Assembly (NCBI GenBank): GCA_025358925.1
Contig: JANYHT010000044.1
Span: 87,563 to 151,562 of the forward strand
Source of the DNA: Gemmatimonadaceae bacterium
Lineage (GTDB): Bacteria > Gemmatimonadota > Gemmatimonadetes > Gemmatimonadales > Gemmatimonadaceae
DNA: 64,000 bases
Direction of reading: 5' to 3'
In this document: one piece after another, positions 26,318 to 34,280 of the stretch
Layout: each line of letters starts with the position of its first letter
Numbering within the stretch: the first letter of the stretch is position 1
Notes under the pieces: model-generated
What the model was told of the DNA's origin: nothing
Database searches by the model: none
What the model saw: the letters and a program-made list of their open reading frames with translations, nothing else
Position numbers and translations under genes: made by a program

Positions 26318-28463
26318 GGGTACGCGACGTCGTATTGGGTTCACGGGGCGAGTTTTTCTCGTGACCGCAACGCTCGTCGGCGTTGTCGTGGCGATCGCGC
26401 TCTTGATCGCTTCTAACTCCGTTCAACGCAGTAGTGAAGCGACCGCACGTCGCGGGCTTGAGCAGTCCGCCGATTTAGTGGCGCAATTTCTCTCCGGCCG
26501 CGAGCGCAGTTTGGCGGGCGGTGCTAGTGTGTTTGTGCAGGGACCGTACTTTCGGACGCTGGTCTCCGAACGACGCTCCGACGATATACTCGATCAAACA
26601 TTCGAAGCGGTGTCGCAGTTGGAGTCGCAGTGGGTCTCCATCACCGACGCGCGAGGCGTGTTACTCGCGAAGTCCGACGAACCTGCAGTACGGGGCGACG
26701 AACTCGGGGGCGTTCCGCTCATTGCAGGCGCGTTACGAGGGAAGGTCACGGCAGGGTTTGGTGTGTCGCACGACTCGCTACTCTTTCAAGCGGTGGCTGT
26801 GCCCATTGTCATTCCCGGCGGTATTCTGGTCGGTGCGCTTATTGCTACTCGATTGGTCGACTCGTTGCTGGCCCATGATGTTCGTGCCGCAACGGCAAGT
26901 GAGGTGGTGTTTTTCACGCGCGCGGTTGATGGCACGATACGCGTCGCCGCATCTACACTCGGTCGCGACGCTGCGGTGCTGTCCGCCGTCCGCAGACTGA
27001 CGGCGCTGCCGAGTGGCGGCATGGCGTCCAATGTGCCGCAACCGGGCTTGCGCGTGGATAGCATCGACTACCTCGCTCAGCGCGCCTCGCTCACCACGGC
27101 GGGAGGCGAAGTCGTGGGCGGATTTGTCGTCCTGCGTTCGCGCGACGTCGAGCGCAGTGGCCTGGCTGGCGTGCAACGATCTATCGTGCTGGCAGGCGTG
27201 ATTGGATTTCTCTTAACACTCGTTGTTGCGTACGCTGCGGCGCGGCGTATCGCGCGGCCCGTCCGCGTCCTGGCTGATGCGGTGCAACGGGCTGCTGACG
27301 GAGACTATCACGGCACTGTCGCGCATTCGGTGCTGGGTTCCAGCGCGGGCGCGGAGGTGACAGAATTGGCCGAAGCGTTCGATTCGCTGTTGACCGACTT
27401 GCGCGATAAGGAAGCCTTGATCGCCATGCGGGTTGCTAACGTCGCGGTGCGATCCGAGGCGCTATCACCAGCGGACGACCCCGGCGCTCGCCGTGGGCGA
27501 CGGTTGCGTTTAGCCGGAGGAATATTCAGCATTCCGGATCCACATCCGCACGCAGGTGCGCGACCGGGCATCGTCATGCAACCGGGAAGCATCCTCGCCA
27601 ATCGATATCGTATCGATGCATTGCTTGGCAGCGGTGGCATGGGCATGGTCTATCGTGCGTTTGATCGCACGCTCAGCGACACCGTCGCCGTGAAATTGTT
27701 GCGACCGGAAGTTGTGGTAGCGGATGCGGACGCCTATGCGCACTTCAAGCAAGAGCTTCGCCTTGCGCGGCGCGTCACGCATCGTAATGTCGTTCGCACG
27801 CATGACTTGGGCGAATCTGACGGTGTGCCGTTCATTACGATGGAATTCGTTGACGGCAAATCACTTGCCGAAATCATTCGCGCGCGCGGTGCGCTCTCCA
27901 CCACGGTAGTGGTCGCAATCGCCAAACAGCTGCTGCGCGCGTTGGTCGCGGCGCATGCGCAACAGGTGGTACACGGCGATCTGAAGCCGCAAAACCTGCT
28001 CATCGGACCCAACGGTGTGCTCAAGGTGAGCGACTTTGGGGTCGCGCGTTTGGTCCGCGATCCATGGCGCGGTGCGCTTCCGCGTGATGCGAATGATGCG
28101 GCGGAAAATACGTCGCGATTGCGCGGTGCCGTGATTGGCACACCAGAGTACATGGCACCCGAGCAGTTAATCGGTGGTAGCGCGACGGTGCAAAGTGACA
28201 TATACGCCGCCGGTATTGTGTTGCATGAATGTGTATCCGGAACAACGCCATACCGTGCTGACACGCCGATGGCGTTTTTCGCGCACAAGCTCGATACGCC
28301 CGTATCCACTGTCACACCAGATAGTCACGCGCCAACGATGCGCGCTCCGCGCGCATCGAACAGCGTGGTCAAACAAATAATTGCACATATGACCGCGCAT
28401 GACGTGGGCAGTCGACCGATTTCTGCGTCTGTGCTATTGGCGCGCTTTAGCAGAGTGCTTTAA
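26301..28463 (+). CDS. Membrane receptor Ser/Thr protein kinase (sensor-TM-HAMP-kinase)
   Basis: Transmembrane Hanks-type kinase of 720 residues. Order: transmembrane helix (about 18-42), extracytoplasmic sensor domain (about 43-290), second helix (about 294-316), HAMP linker (to about 370), then a kinase domain from about 435. Kinase motifs: glycine loop GSGGMGMVY (443-451), Lys465 (VAVKLL), HGDLKPQN from 558 and DFG from 578, followed by GTPEYMAPEQ. The catalytic loop has Gly instead of Arg (HGD), so it is a non-RD kinase and may not need activation-loop phosphorylation. The start is GTG 26301, overlapping the cupredoxin gene by 17 bases. The layout copies sensor histidine kinases, not PknB-type receptors. 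Confidence 0.87.
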   Translation: MLIATEGTRRRIGFTGRVFLVTATLVGVVVAIALLIASNSVQRSSEATARRGLEQSADLVAQFLSGRERSLAGGASVFVQGPYFRTLVSERRSDDILDQTFEAVSQLESQWVSITDARGVLLAKSDEPAVRGDELGGVPLIAGALRGKVTAGFGVSHDSLLFQAVAVPIVIPGGILVGALIATRLVDSLLAHDVRAATASEVVFFTRAVDGTIRVAASTLGRDAAVLSAVRRLTALPSGGMASNVPQPGLRVDSIDYLAQRASLTTAGGEVVGGFVVLRSRDVERSGLAGVQRSIVLAGVIGFLLTLVVAYAAARRIARPVRVLADAVQRAADGDYHGTVAHSVLGSSAGAEVTELAEAFDSLLTDLRDKEALIAMRVANVAVRSEALSPADDPGARRGRRLRLAGGIFSIPDPHPHAGARPGIVMQPGSILANRYRIDALLGSGGMGMVYRAFDRTLSDTVAVKLLRPEVVVADADAYAHFKQELRLARRVTHRNVVRTHDLGESDGVPFITMEFVDGKSLAEIIRARGALSTTVVVAIAKQLLRALVAAHAQQVVHGDLKPQNLLIGPNGVLKVSDFGVARLVRDPWRGALPRDANDAAENTSRLRGAVIGTPEYMAPEQLIGGSATVQSDIYAAGIVLHECVSGTTPYRADTPMAFFAHKLDTPVSTVTPDSHAPTMRAPRASNSVVKQIIAHMTAHDVGSRPISASVLLARFSRVL

Positions 28464-28475
28464 CCGCTGCATCGA

Positions 28476-29486
28476 CTACTCATCGAGAAACATGTTGTCC
28501 GCGATCGCGGCGATTTCTTCCGCATCACGCCACGCGTCTTCCAACGCTGTCAGCTCGCCCTGCATCGCCTGGCGTTCGGCGTCCTCGTGCACGGCAATTT
28601 CAAGTGCCATGCGTTCCACGGCGGTCAGGCCAAGTACGCCTACGTCATCGTCCCAAAAGATGCTGTTCTTGCGCCGCCGCGTCACCCGTAACGCGCTGCT
28701 GTTTCGGATGTATCGTTCGGCATCGCCCACCTCTGTAATGCGTTTCGTTGCTTCGCGAATTTGCATGGTGGATCCGGACTGATGATTGACGCGGGCTAGG
28801 AGCTGGCCCGCCACGTGCACCGCCTGTGCGCCCTGTAAGTCAGTCACACCGGACTGGTGCGCGACGCGCAACATCCACGCCTGCTGGTCATACGCTGTGA
28901 TAATCTCGAGTCGAGCCAAATGATTAAATTGCAACGCATGCACTGTACCGTCCGGCGTGCGTATACGCGCGAGCACGCGATCGTAGCTGATCCGCGCCTC
29001 CGCTTGCTCGAGGGCGAACAAGAGCGAGTCGCGCACGACGCGACTGCCGGACGCCGTGACTGCGAGACCGACCACGGACGCTGCGGCGCCGACCAACATA
29101 GCAGCGCCCGTGTGTAAGCCTGTAGTCGCTATAGCGCGCGCACTACGCAGTCGACGCCGTCGGAGGCGCGCACCATATCGCCACGCTGCGAATTCCGGTC
29201 GTAACGGTTTACCAACGCGGACAAGGTCGAGCCCACCGTCTAACGTCGCGAGACCGATATTTTCCGTCGAAACGCGCACCGTCGTATCACGATATTGTCG
29301 CTCGCACGCTTCGACGGCTTCCCATCGCGACTCAATCGGCGAGAGGTTCCAGTTAAAGCAATGTCGGCACACAACCCATAAGCGACCGCGCGAAGCGTCA
29401 AAGGCGAGCCGACGTCCTATCGGAAACGCTTCGAGCACGTCATTGCGCCCAAGTCCCTTATGACAAAACAAACACGTTGAGTACAT
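28476..29486 (-). CDS. Unknown membrane protein with N-terminal zinc-ribbon cysteines
   Basis: Protein of 336 residues not assigned to a known family. Two CxxC pairs, Cys5/Cys8 and Cys40/Cys43 (CLFC and CRHC), suggest a zinc ribbon. A hydrophobic stretch at about 120-145 (TGAAMLVGAAASVVGLAVTA), preceded by an Arg-rich cluster RLRRRRLRSAR, is probably a membrane helix. The C-terminal part is charged and helical (EDAERQAMQGELTALEDAWRDAEEIA). It is convergent with the receptor kinase gene, twelve bases away. Both strong coding-like composition and a complete frame support it as a gene; function is not known. Confidence 0.7.
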   Translation of the reverse strand: MYSTCLFCHKGLGRNDVLEAFPIGRRLAFDASRGRLWVVCRHCFNWNLSPIESRWEAVEACERQYRDTTVRVSTENIGLATLDGGLDLVRVGKPLRPEFAAWRYGARLRRRRLRSARAIATTGLHTGAAMLVGAAASVVGLAVTASGSRVVRDSLLFALEQAEARISYDRVLARIRTPDGTVHALQFNHLARLEIITAYDQQAWMLRVAHQSGVTDLQGAQAVHVAGQLLARVNHQSGSTMQIREATKRITEVGDAERYIRNSSALRVTRRRKNSIFWDDDVGVLGLTAVERMALEIAVHEDAERQAMQGELTALEDAWRDAEEIAAIADNMFLDE

Positions 29487-29570
29487 AACATCCTCGCAAG
29501 CGTTGCCCGTTACGACTGAATTAAGATCCCGCGAGCCGCCATTCAGTTATACCAATTGGACCGGCACTTG

Positions 29571-29582
29571 GCGAACGTTCGC
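29571..29582. promoter_or_regulatory. 12-bp palindrome upstream of the Rieske gene
   Basis: gcgaacgttcgc is a perfect palindrome in the 201-base region between the unknown zinc-ribbon gene (minus) and the Rieske gene (plus). It could be an operator; no known regulator consensus fits exactly. Confidence 0.2.
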
Positions 29583-29687
29583 TCAAAGGGTGCGTCTCAC
29601 GCTCTACTGTAACGCAACCGCGGCGAACGCAATCGTGGCACGCTGCGTCGAAATTGCCCGTCCTTTCCCCTCTTTTGCCTTCCCCTG

Positions 29688-31193
29688 ATGATCAACTCGC
29701 ATTTGCCACGATACCCTACGGTTGAGCCAGAAAACGCGCCGGCATCCCGCGGAAGCTGTGTCGACTGCGCGCGTTTTGATCGTCGTGGGTTTTTGTCAAC
29801 TGCGTCGCTTGTCTCACTGGGGATGCTTGTCGCCGCGTGCGGTGACGGCACCATTGGCGGGCCGAGAGACATTCCAGGGATTGCGCTGACGCCGCTCCGT
29901 GTCGACCCGAAGCTGCTGCCCGCTTTGACGGAAATTGGCGGACGCGCCGTGGTGATGCCGATTGATGGTGCGCCGATGGTGGTGGAGCGCCTGAGCACAT
30001 CGAAATACCGTGCATTTCTTTTAGCCTGTCCGCACAAGGGCACGACGGTCGATCTCACGCCCTCGGGTTTCTTGTGCCCAAATCACGGCGCGCGCTTCTC
30101 ACGTGATGGACTTTGGCTTGGCGGTCAAGATACAACGGATCTCGTGCCGATCGGCGTCACGGTGCAAGCCGATGGAGTACTGCTCGTAGGCGGGCTGGCT
30201 TCGCCCGATCTACCGCCCGCGTTGATCCTCTCAACGAAAACGCTCTCGTATGTAGTGGCGACCCCGGGTGCCGACCCAGCCGCACAAATCATTTCGCTGA
30301 CAAATGGCGGCGACGGCACGCTGACCGGTTTGTCGGTGTCGCTCACGTACGGCGCCGATCAGCCTACTGGATGGCTCACAATCGCCCTCTCGCAGAGCGC
30401 CGCGCCATCAGCAGTTGCTGTTACCGCACGACGCGGTGCGCTGGCGGCAGGCACATACACTGCCACGATTCGAGTCAACAGCGCGATCACAACCGATGCA
30501 CAAAACGTCTCGGTGTCGCTCATCGTGCAAGATCCGTCAAAAGCGGCCGCACTACAACTCTCTGCGTCATCACTAGCATTTGCGGCATCGAGTACTGCCT
30601 CTCCTGCTGCGCAAACGGTGCAAGTACTGAACTCGGGTGGTGGAGTGCTCGGTGGTCTCGCGTTTACCGTAAGCTATGGCAATGGCGCGACCGGTTGGCT
30701 CGCAACATCCGCGTTGAGTTCGTCAACAGCGCCGGCAACGCTTACCATCAAGCCCATCACCGCCGCGCTTGCGGTAGGCATTTATACGGCCACGGTGCAA
30801 GTCACAGGTGTGGGCGTCACCGCGCGCTCAATCACAATCACGGTAACGATTGCGACGCTGGGCCTCGCGGTCACGCTCGCCAATTTCCCTTCGCTGGCGA
30901 ACGTTGGCGGCGTTGCGGGCAGTGTGGGTCTGGTCAACGGCGGACCGGTCGCACTGGTACGCGCCACTGCCACAACATTTGTCGCTTTTTCGATGCGTTG
31001 CACACATGCAGGTACAACGGTTCGCGTAGAGAATTACGCGAGCAGCGGATCTGCATTTCATTGTCCCAACCACGGAGCGCTCTTTAGTAACAGCGGAGCC
31101 GTGCTCGCCAGTTCACCGATTCGCACGTCGCCACTCACGATGCTGCAAGTTTCCTATAAGTCGGGTGAACCAATATTGTACATCAGCGGCTAA
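29688..31193 (+). CDS. Tat-exported lipoprotein with two Rieske [2Fe-2S] domains
   Basis: Probable redox protein outside the inner membrane, 501 residues. The N-terminus has a twin-arginine motif and lipobox (DRRGFLSTASL ... LVAAC). Rieske domain 1 has ligands Cys114, His116, Cys130 and His133 (CPH ... CPNH). Rieske domain 2 is at the C-terminus with Cys438, His440, Cys459 and His462 (CTH ... CPNH). Between them, about residues 180-400, lie two homologous Ig-like repeats (ALILSTKTLSYV ... and ALQLSASSLAFA ..., each with GWL ... GTYTATI/GIYTATV), resembling BACON-type repeats. Tat export fits cofactor insertion before transport. Start ATG 29688. Partners are not evident nearby. Confidence 0.85.
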   Translation: MINSHLPRYPTVEPENAPASRGSCVDCARFDRRGFLSTASLVSLGMLVAACGDGTIGGPRDIPGIALTPLRVDPKLLPALTEIGGRAVVMPIDGAPMVVERLSTSKYRAFLLACPHKGTTVDLTPSGFLCPNHGARFSRDGLWLGGQDTTDLVPIGVTVQADGVLLVGGLASPDLPPALILSTKTLSYVVATPGADPAAQIISLTNGGDGTLTGLSVSLTYGADQPTGWLTIALSQSAAPSAVAVTARRGALAAGTYTATIRVNSAITTDAQNVSVSLIVQDPSKAAALQLSASSLAFAASSTASPAAQTVQVLNSGGGVLGGLAFTVSYGNGATGWLATSALSSSTAPATLTIKPITAALAVGIYTATVQVTGVGVTARSITITVTIATLGLAVTLANFPSLANVGGVAGSVGLVNGGPVALVRATATTFVAFSMRCTHAGTTVRVENYASSGSAFHCPNHGALFSNSGAVLASSPIRTSPLTMLQVSYKSGEPILYISG

Positions 31194-31227
31194 CGAGACG
31201 AGACGGCACGCAATACGGTAAACGCTG

Positions 31228-31256
31228 TTGAACCGGCGCACGAACGTGGCTATCTT
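31228..31256 (+). promoter_or_regulatory. Sigma-70-type promoter of the fmdB-argS-...-ptsI array
   Basis: TTGAAC at 31228-31233 and TATCTT at 31251-31256, separated by exactly 17 bases. Initiation would fall near 31263, about 30 bases before the FmdB-like ATG. It is the best promoter match seen upstream of the long plus-strand array. Confidence 0.55.
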
Positions 31257-31292
31257 GCAAAGCTTCTCGTACCCTAGCCAAGTGTCGTAGCC

Positions 31293-31658
31293 ATGCCAAC
31301 TTACGAGTTCCGCTGTCCCGATGGCACCATCATCGAGCGGATGTTCAGAATCTCCGAAGTACCGCAAGAAATTCCCGTGCCCAACGGCGAAGGAATGGCC
31401 ACGCGTATCATCTCGGGGGGAGCGTCCCTGCTGTTTAAAGGCAGCGGGTTCTACATCACCGACTACGGAAAAGACGGAAAAAAAGATCAACGGGCTGCGG
31501 CGGGCGGTGAAGGAAAATCCGGCGAAGGATCGTCGGGTGAGTCCAAGTCCAGCGACAGTAAGTCAACCGACAGCAAGCCTGCCACCGAGAGCAAACCGGC
31601 AAGCGCGCCAGCGTCAACGAAATCCGAATCGAAGCCTGAATCAAAGTCCGACGGATGA
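31293..31658 (+). CDS. FmdB-family regulator-like protein with degenerate zinc ribbon
   Basis: Small protein (121 residues) starting MPTYEFRCPDG, the recognisable FmdB/CxxC-type zinc-ribbon opening, with the usual FKGSGFYITDY motif. Only one cysteine (Cys8) is left: the partner Cys residues of the normal CxxC...CxxC ribbon are replaced, so zinc binding is unlikely. Residues about 70-121 form a low-complexity Ser/Lys/Glu tail (KSGEGSSGESKSS and similar), predicted disordered. It is the first gene after the 31228 promoter; argS starts 37 bases downstream. Function unknown; FmdB proteins are annotated as regulators on weak evidence. Confidence 0.75.
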   Translation: MPTYEFRCPDGTIIERMFRISEVPQEIPVPNGEGMATRIISGGASLLFKGSGFYITDYGKDGKKDQRAAAGGEGKSGEGSSGESKSSDSKSTDSKPATESKPASAPASTKSESKPESKSDG

Positions 31659-31695
31659 CCACAACCGCGCATTGCGTACACGCGAGTTTGCGTTC

Positions 31696-33348
31696 GTGAA
31701 TCATGCAGAATCGTTGCGCACCGAAGTCGCGCGAGCGGCACTCGCACTCGGCGCACCACAGGACGTGACGCCGGTGTTGGAACGTCCGCGCGACCCCACA
31801 TTCGGCGATTGGGCCACCAACGTGGCGATGACGTTAGCAAAGCCACTCGGCAAAAAGCCACGCGAGATTGCCGAGGCGCTCATTGCCGAGATGGACTTGC
31901 CGAGCGTTGGCGTGACGCACGCAGAAATTGCAGGCCCAGGGTTTCTCAATTTCCGCCTTGATGCGGGATTCCTTGCACGTGGGTTACTGCCGATTCTCGC
32001 ACATCCAGCAGACTGGGGACGGTCCGACGTTGGCAAAGGTGCGCGCGTGGTCGTGGAGTTCGTATCGGCCAATCCCACAGGCCCGCTGCATGTTGGCCAC
32101 GGTCGCCAGGCGGCGCTCGGTGATGCGATTAGCACGTTGCTCGCGTACACGGGGTGGACGGTAGAGCGCGAGTTTTATTACAACGATGCTGGCGTACAAA
32201 TCGCGAATCTCGCGAAGAGTGTGCAAGCGCGCGTGTACGAGCTCGCGGGACAGACGCTGGCAATTCCCGACGGCGGATATCACGGCGAGTACATCGCCGA
32301 AATTGCGCAGCGATACGTGGCGGAACATCCAGCCGACGCAGTCGGCGCTGATCTCATCGCGATGCAAGCGTTTGGCGTCGCGGCACTCCGTCACGAGCAA
32401 GATCTTGATTTGCAAACGTTCGGTGTGAAGTTCGACACGTACTACCTCGAGAGTTCGCTGTATAGCGATGGACGCGTCGACAAAACCGTGTCCGCACTGT
32501 GCGCGTCGGGGCACACGTACGAAAAAGATGGTGCGCTGTTCTTACGCACTACCGATTTTGGTGACGACAAAGATCGCGTGATGAAAAAAAGCGCCGCGAA
32601 AGGCGGTGACTACACCTACTTTGTGCCCGACGTTGCCTACCACGTCACCAAATGGGAGCGCGGCTATCATCGCGCCGTCAATGTGCAGGGGGCCGATCAT
32701 CACAGCACCACCACGCGTGTGCGCGCCGGACTGCAGGCGTTGAACATGGGCATCCCGATAGGCTATCCCGAGTACGTGTTACATCAGATGGTGACGGTGA
32801 TGAAATCCGGTGAGGAGATGAAAATCTCCAAGCGCGCCGGTGCCTATGTCACCGTGCGAGACCTCATCGACGAAGTCGGGCGCGACGCGGTGCGTTTCTT
32901 TTTCCTGATGCGCAAAGGTGACTCGCAGCTCGTGTTTGATGTGGATTTGGCGCGCAGTCAATCGGAGGAGAATCCGGTGTACTACGCACAAATGGCGCAT
33001 GCGCGAATGTGTGGCATTTTTCGCGTGGGCGACGTAGACGCGGCATCGGTGAGTGCGCATGGCGTTGATCTCGCCGTGCTGTCCGAGCCGGCGGAGCAGG
33101 AGCTGATCAAACAGTTGCTGGATTTTCCGGCGATGGTGCGTTCTGCCGCCGACCACCTCGAGCCGCATCGTATTGCGGGCTGGCTCTTAGAAACGGCGCG
33201 TGCCGCGCACACTTGGTATCACAAGCATCATGTCCTCGGAGAACCCGAGGCGATCACGCGTGCGCGTCTCGTGTTGGCGCGCGCCACGCAGCTCGGCCTC
33301 TCGGCCGGTCTGCGCGTCCTTGGACTTTCCGCGCCGGAGCGCATGTGA
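31696..33348 (+). CDS. argS: Arginyl-tRNA synthetase
   Basis: Class I aminoacyl-tRNA synthetase charging tRNA-Arg. Length about 550 residues. Visible: the N-terminal tRNA-recognition domain (GDWATNVAMTLAKPLGKKPREIAEAL), the HIGH-type motif HVGH in NPTGPLHVGHGRQAALGD, the KMSKS-like MKISKRAG, and a C-terminal anticodon-binding helix bundle. The frame is open far upstream into the fmdB gene; GTG 31696 is preferred because homology begins with NHAESLRTEVARA, with TTG 31672 as an alternative. Its stop overlaps the sugar-kinase start (GTGA). Confidence 0.95.
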   Translation: MNHAESLRTEVARAALALGAPQDVTPVLERPRDPTFGDWATNVAMTLAKPLGKKPREIAEALIAEMDLPSVGVTHAEIAGPGFLNFRLDAGFLARGLLPILAHPADWGRSDVGKGARVVVEFVSANPTGPLHVGHGRQAALGDAISTLLAYTGWTVEREFYYNDAGVQIANLAKSVQARVYELAGQTLAIPDGGYHGEYIAEIAQRYVAEHPADAVGADLIAMQAFGVAALRHEQDLDLQTFGVKFDTYYLESSLYSDGRVDKTVSALCASGHTYEKDGALFLRTTDFGDDKDRVMKKSAAKGGDYTYFVPDVAYHVTKWERGYHRAVNVQGADHHSTTTRVRAGLQALNMGIPIGYPEYVLHQMVTVMKSGEEMKISKRAGAYVTVRDLIDEVGRDAVRFFFLMRKGDSQLVFDVDLARSQSEENPVYYAQMAHARMCGIFRVGDVDAASVSAHGVDLAVLSEPAEQELIKQLLDFPAMVRSAADHLEPHRIAGWLLETARAAHTWYHKHHVLGEPEAITRARLVLARATQLGLSAGLRVLGLSAPERM

Positions 33349-34280
33349 CCGTTTTGACTCCTAGTGCTGTGCTCGTCGTTGGCTCGGTCGCACTGGATTC
33401 GGTAGAGACACCGTTTGGCAGAGCCGACGATGTCCTTGGTGGATCCGGAACATTTTTTTCGTCGTCGGCATCGCACTTCGCACCGGTGCAATTGGTGGGT
33501 GTAGTCGGCGACGACTATCCGGTAGACAAGCTGCAACCGCTCGCCGATCGAGGCGTCGACCTCGCCGGTCTTGAGCATGCCACCGGTACGAGCTTTCGCT
33601 GGCGTGGACGATATCGTCACGACTTAAATTCTGCCGAAACATTGGAAACACATCTTGGCGTCTTCTCAAATTTTCGTCCAAAAATTCCAGAACAGTTTAA
33701 GAATGCGCCGTTTGTTTTTCTGGCCAATATCGATCCACGTTTACAACTGCAGGTGTTGGAGCAAGTGAACAAACCGCGGTTGGTGGCCTGTGACACGATG
33801 AATTTCTGGATTGAATCGCGCCGCCCAGAACTCGTTGAACTGCTTGGACACGTTGACCTCATTACGCTCAACGATGGCGAAGCGCGGCAGCTCACCGAAC
33901 GCAACAACTTGGTCCAGGCCGCCCGCTGGATCATGGAGCGAGGCCCACGCTATGTGCTCATCAAAAAAGGCGAGCACGGCGCCTTCATGTTCACGCCGAG
34001 CAGCATCTTTTTTGCCCCCGCGTTTCCTCTCGAATCTGTCTTCGATCCAACGGGTGCCGGTGATTCATTTGCCGGCGGATTTATCGGCTATCTCGCCGCG
34101 ACCGGCGACTTAAGCGAACGTTCGATGCGGCGCGCCGTTGTGGTGGGATCGGCGATGGGTTCGTTCGCGGTCGAAAAGTTTTCGAATGCGCGTCTCCTCG
34201 AAATTACCCGCGCCGACATTGAGGCGCGCGTGCAAGAGATTGCACAACTCGTCGCGTTCGACGCGAAGCTCGAAGAGTGA
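33345..34280 (+). CDS. PfkB-family carbohydrate/nucleoside kinase
   Basis: Ribokinase-superfamily kinase of 311 residues using ATP. The N-terminal di-Gly region (VLGGSGTFFSSSASHF, VGVVGDDYP) and the C-terminal anion-hole motif DPTGAGDSFAGGF, with the catalytic Asp, are clear. Substrate cannot be fixed; adenosine, ribose or fructose derivatives are all possible. GTG 33345 overlaps the argS stop by four bases, and its own stop overlaps purM the same way. Its position before purM makes a purine-nucleoside or ribose substrate attractive (inference). Confidence 0.88.
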   Translation: MTVLTPSAVLVVGSVALDSVETPFGRADDVLGGSGTFFSSSASHFAPVQLVGVVGDDYPVDKLQPLADRGVDLAGLEHATGTSFRWRGRYRHDLNSAETLETHLGVFSNFRPKIPEQFKNAPFVFLANIDPRLQLQVLEQVNKPRLVACDTMNFWIESRRPELVELLGHVDLITLNDGEARQLTERNNLVQAARWIMERGPRYVLIKKGEHGAFMFTPSSIFFAPAFPLESVFDPTGAGDSFAGGFIGYLAATGDLSERSMRRAVVVGSAMGSFAVEKFSNARLLEITRADIEARVQEIAQLVAFDAKLEE

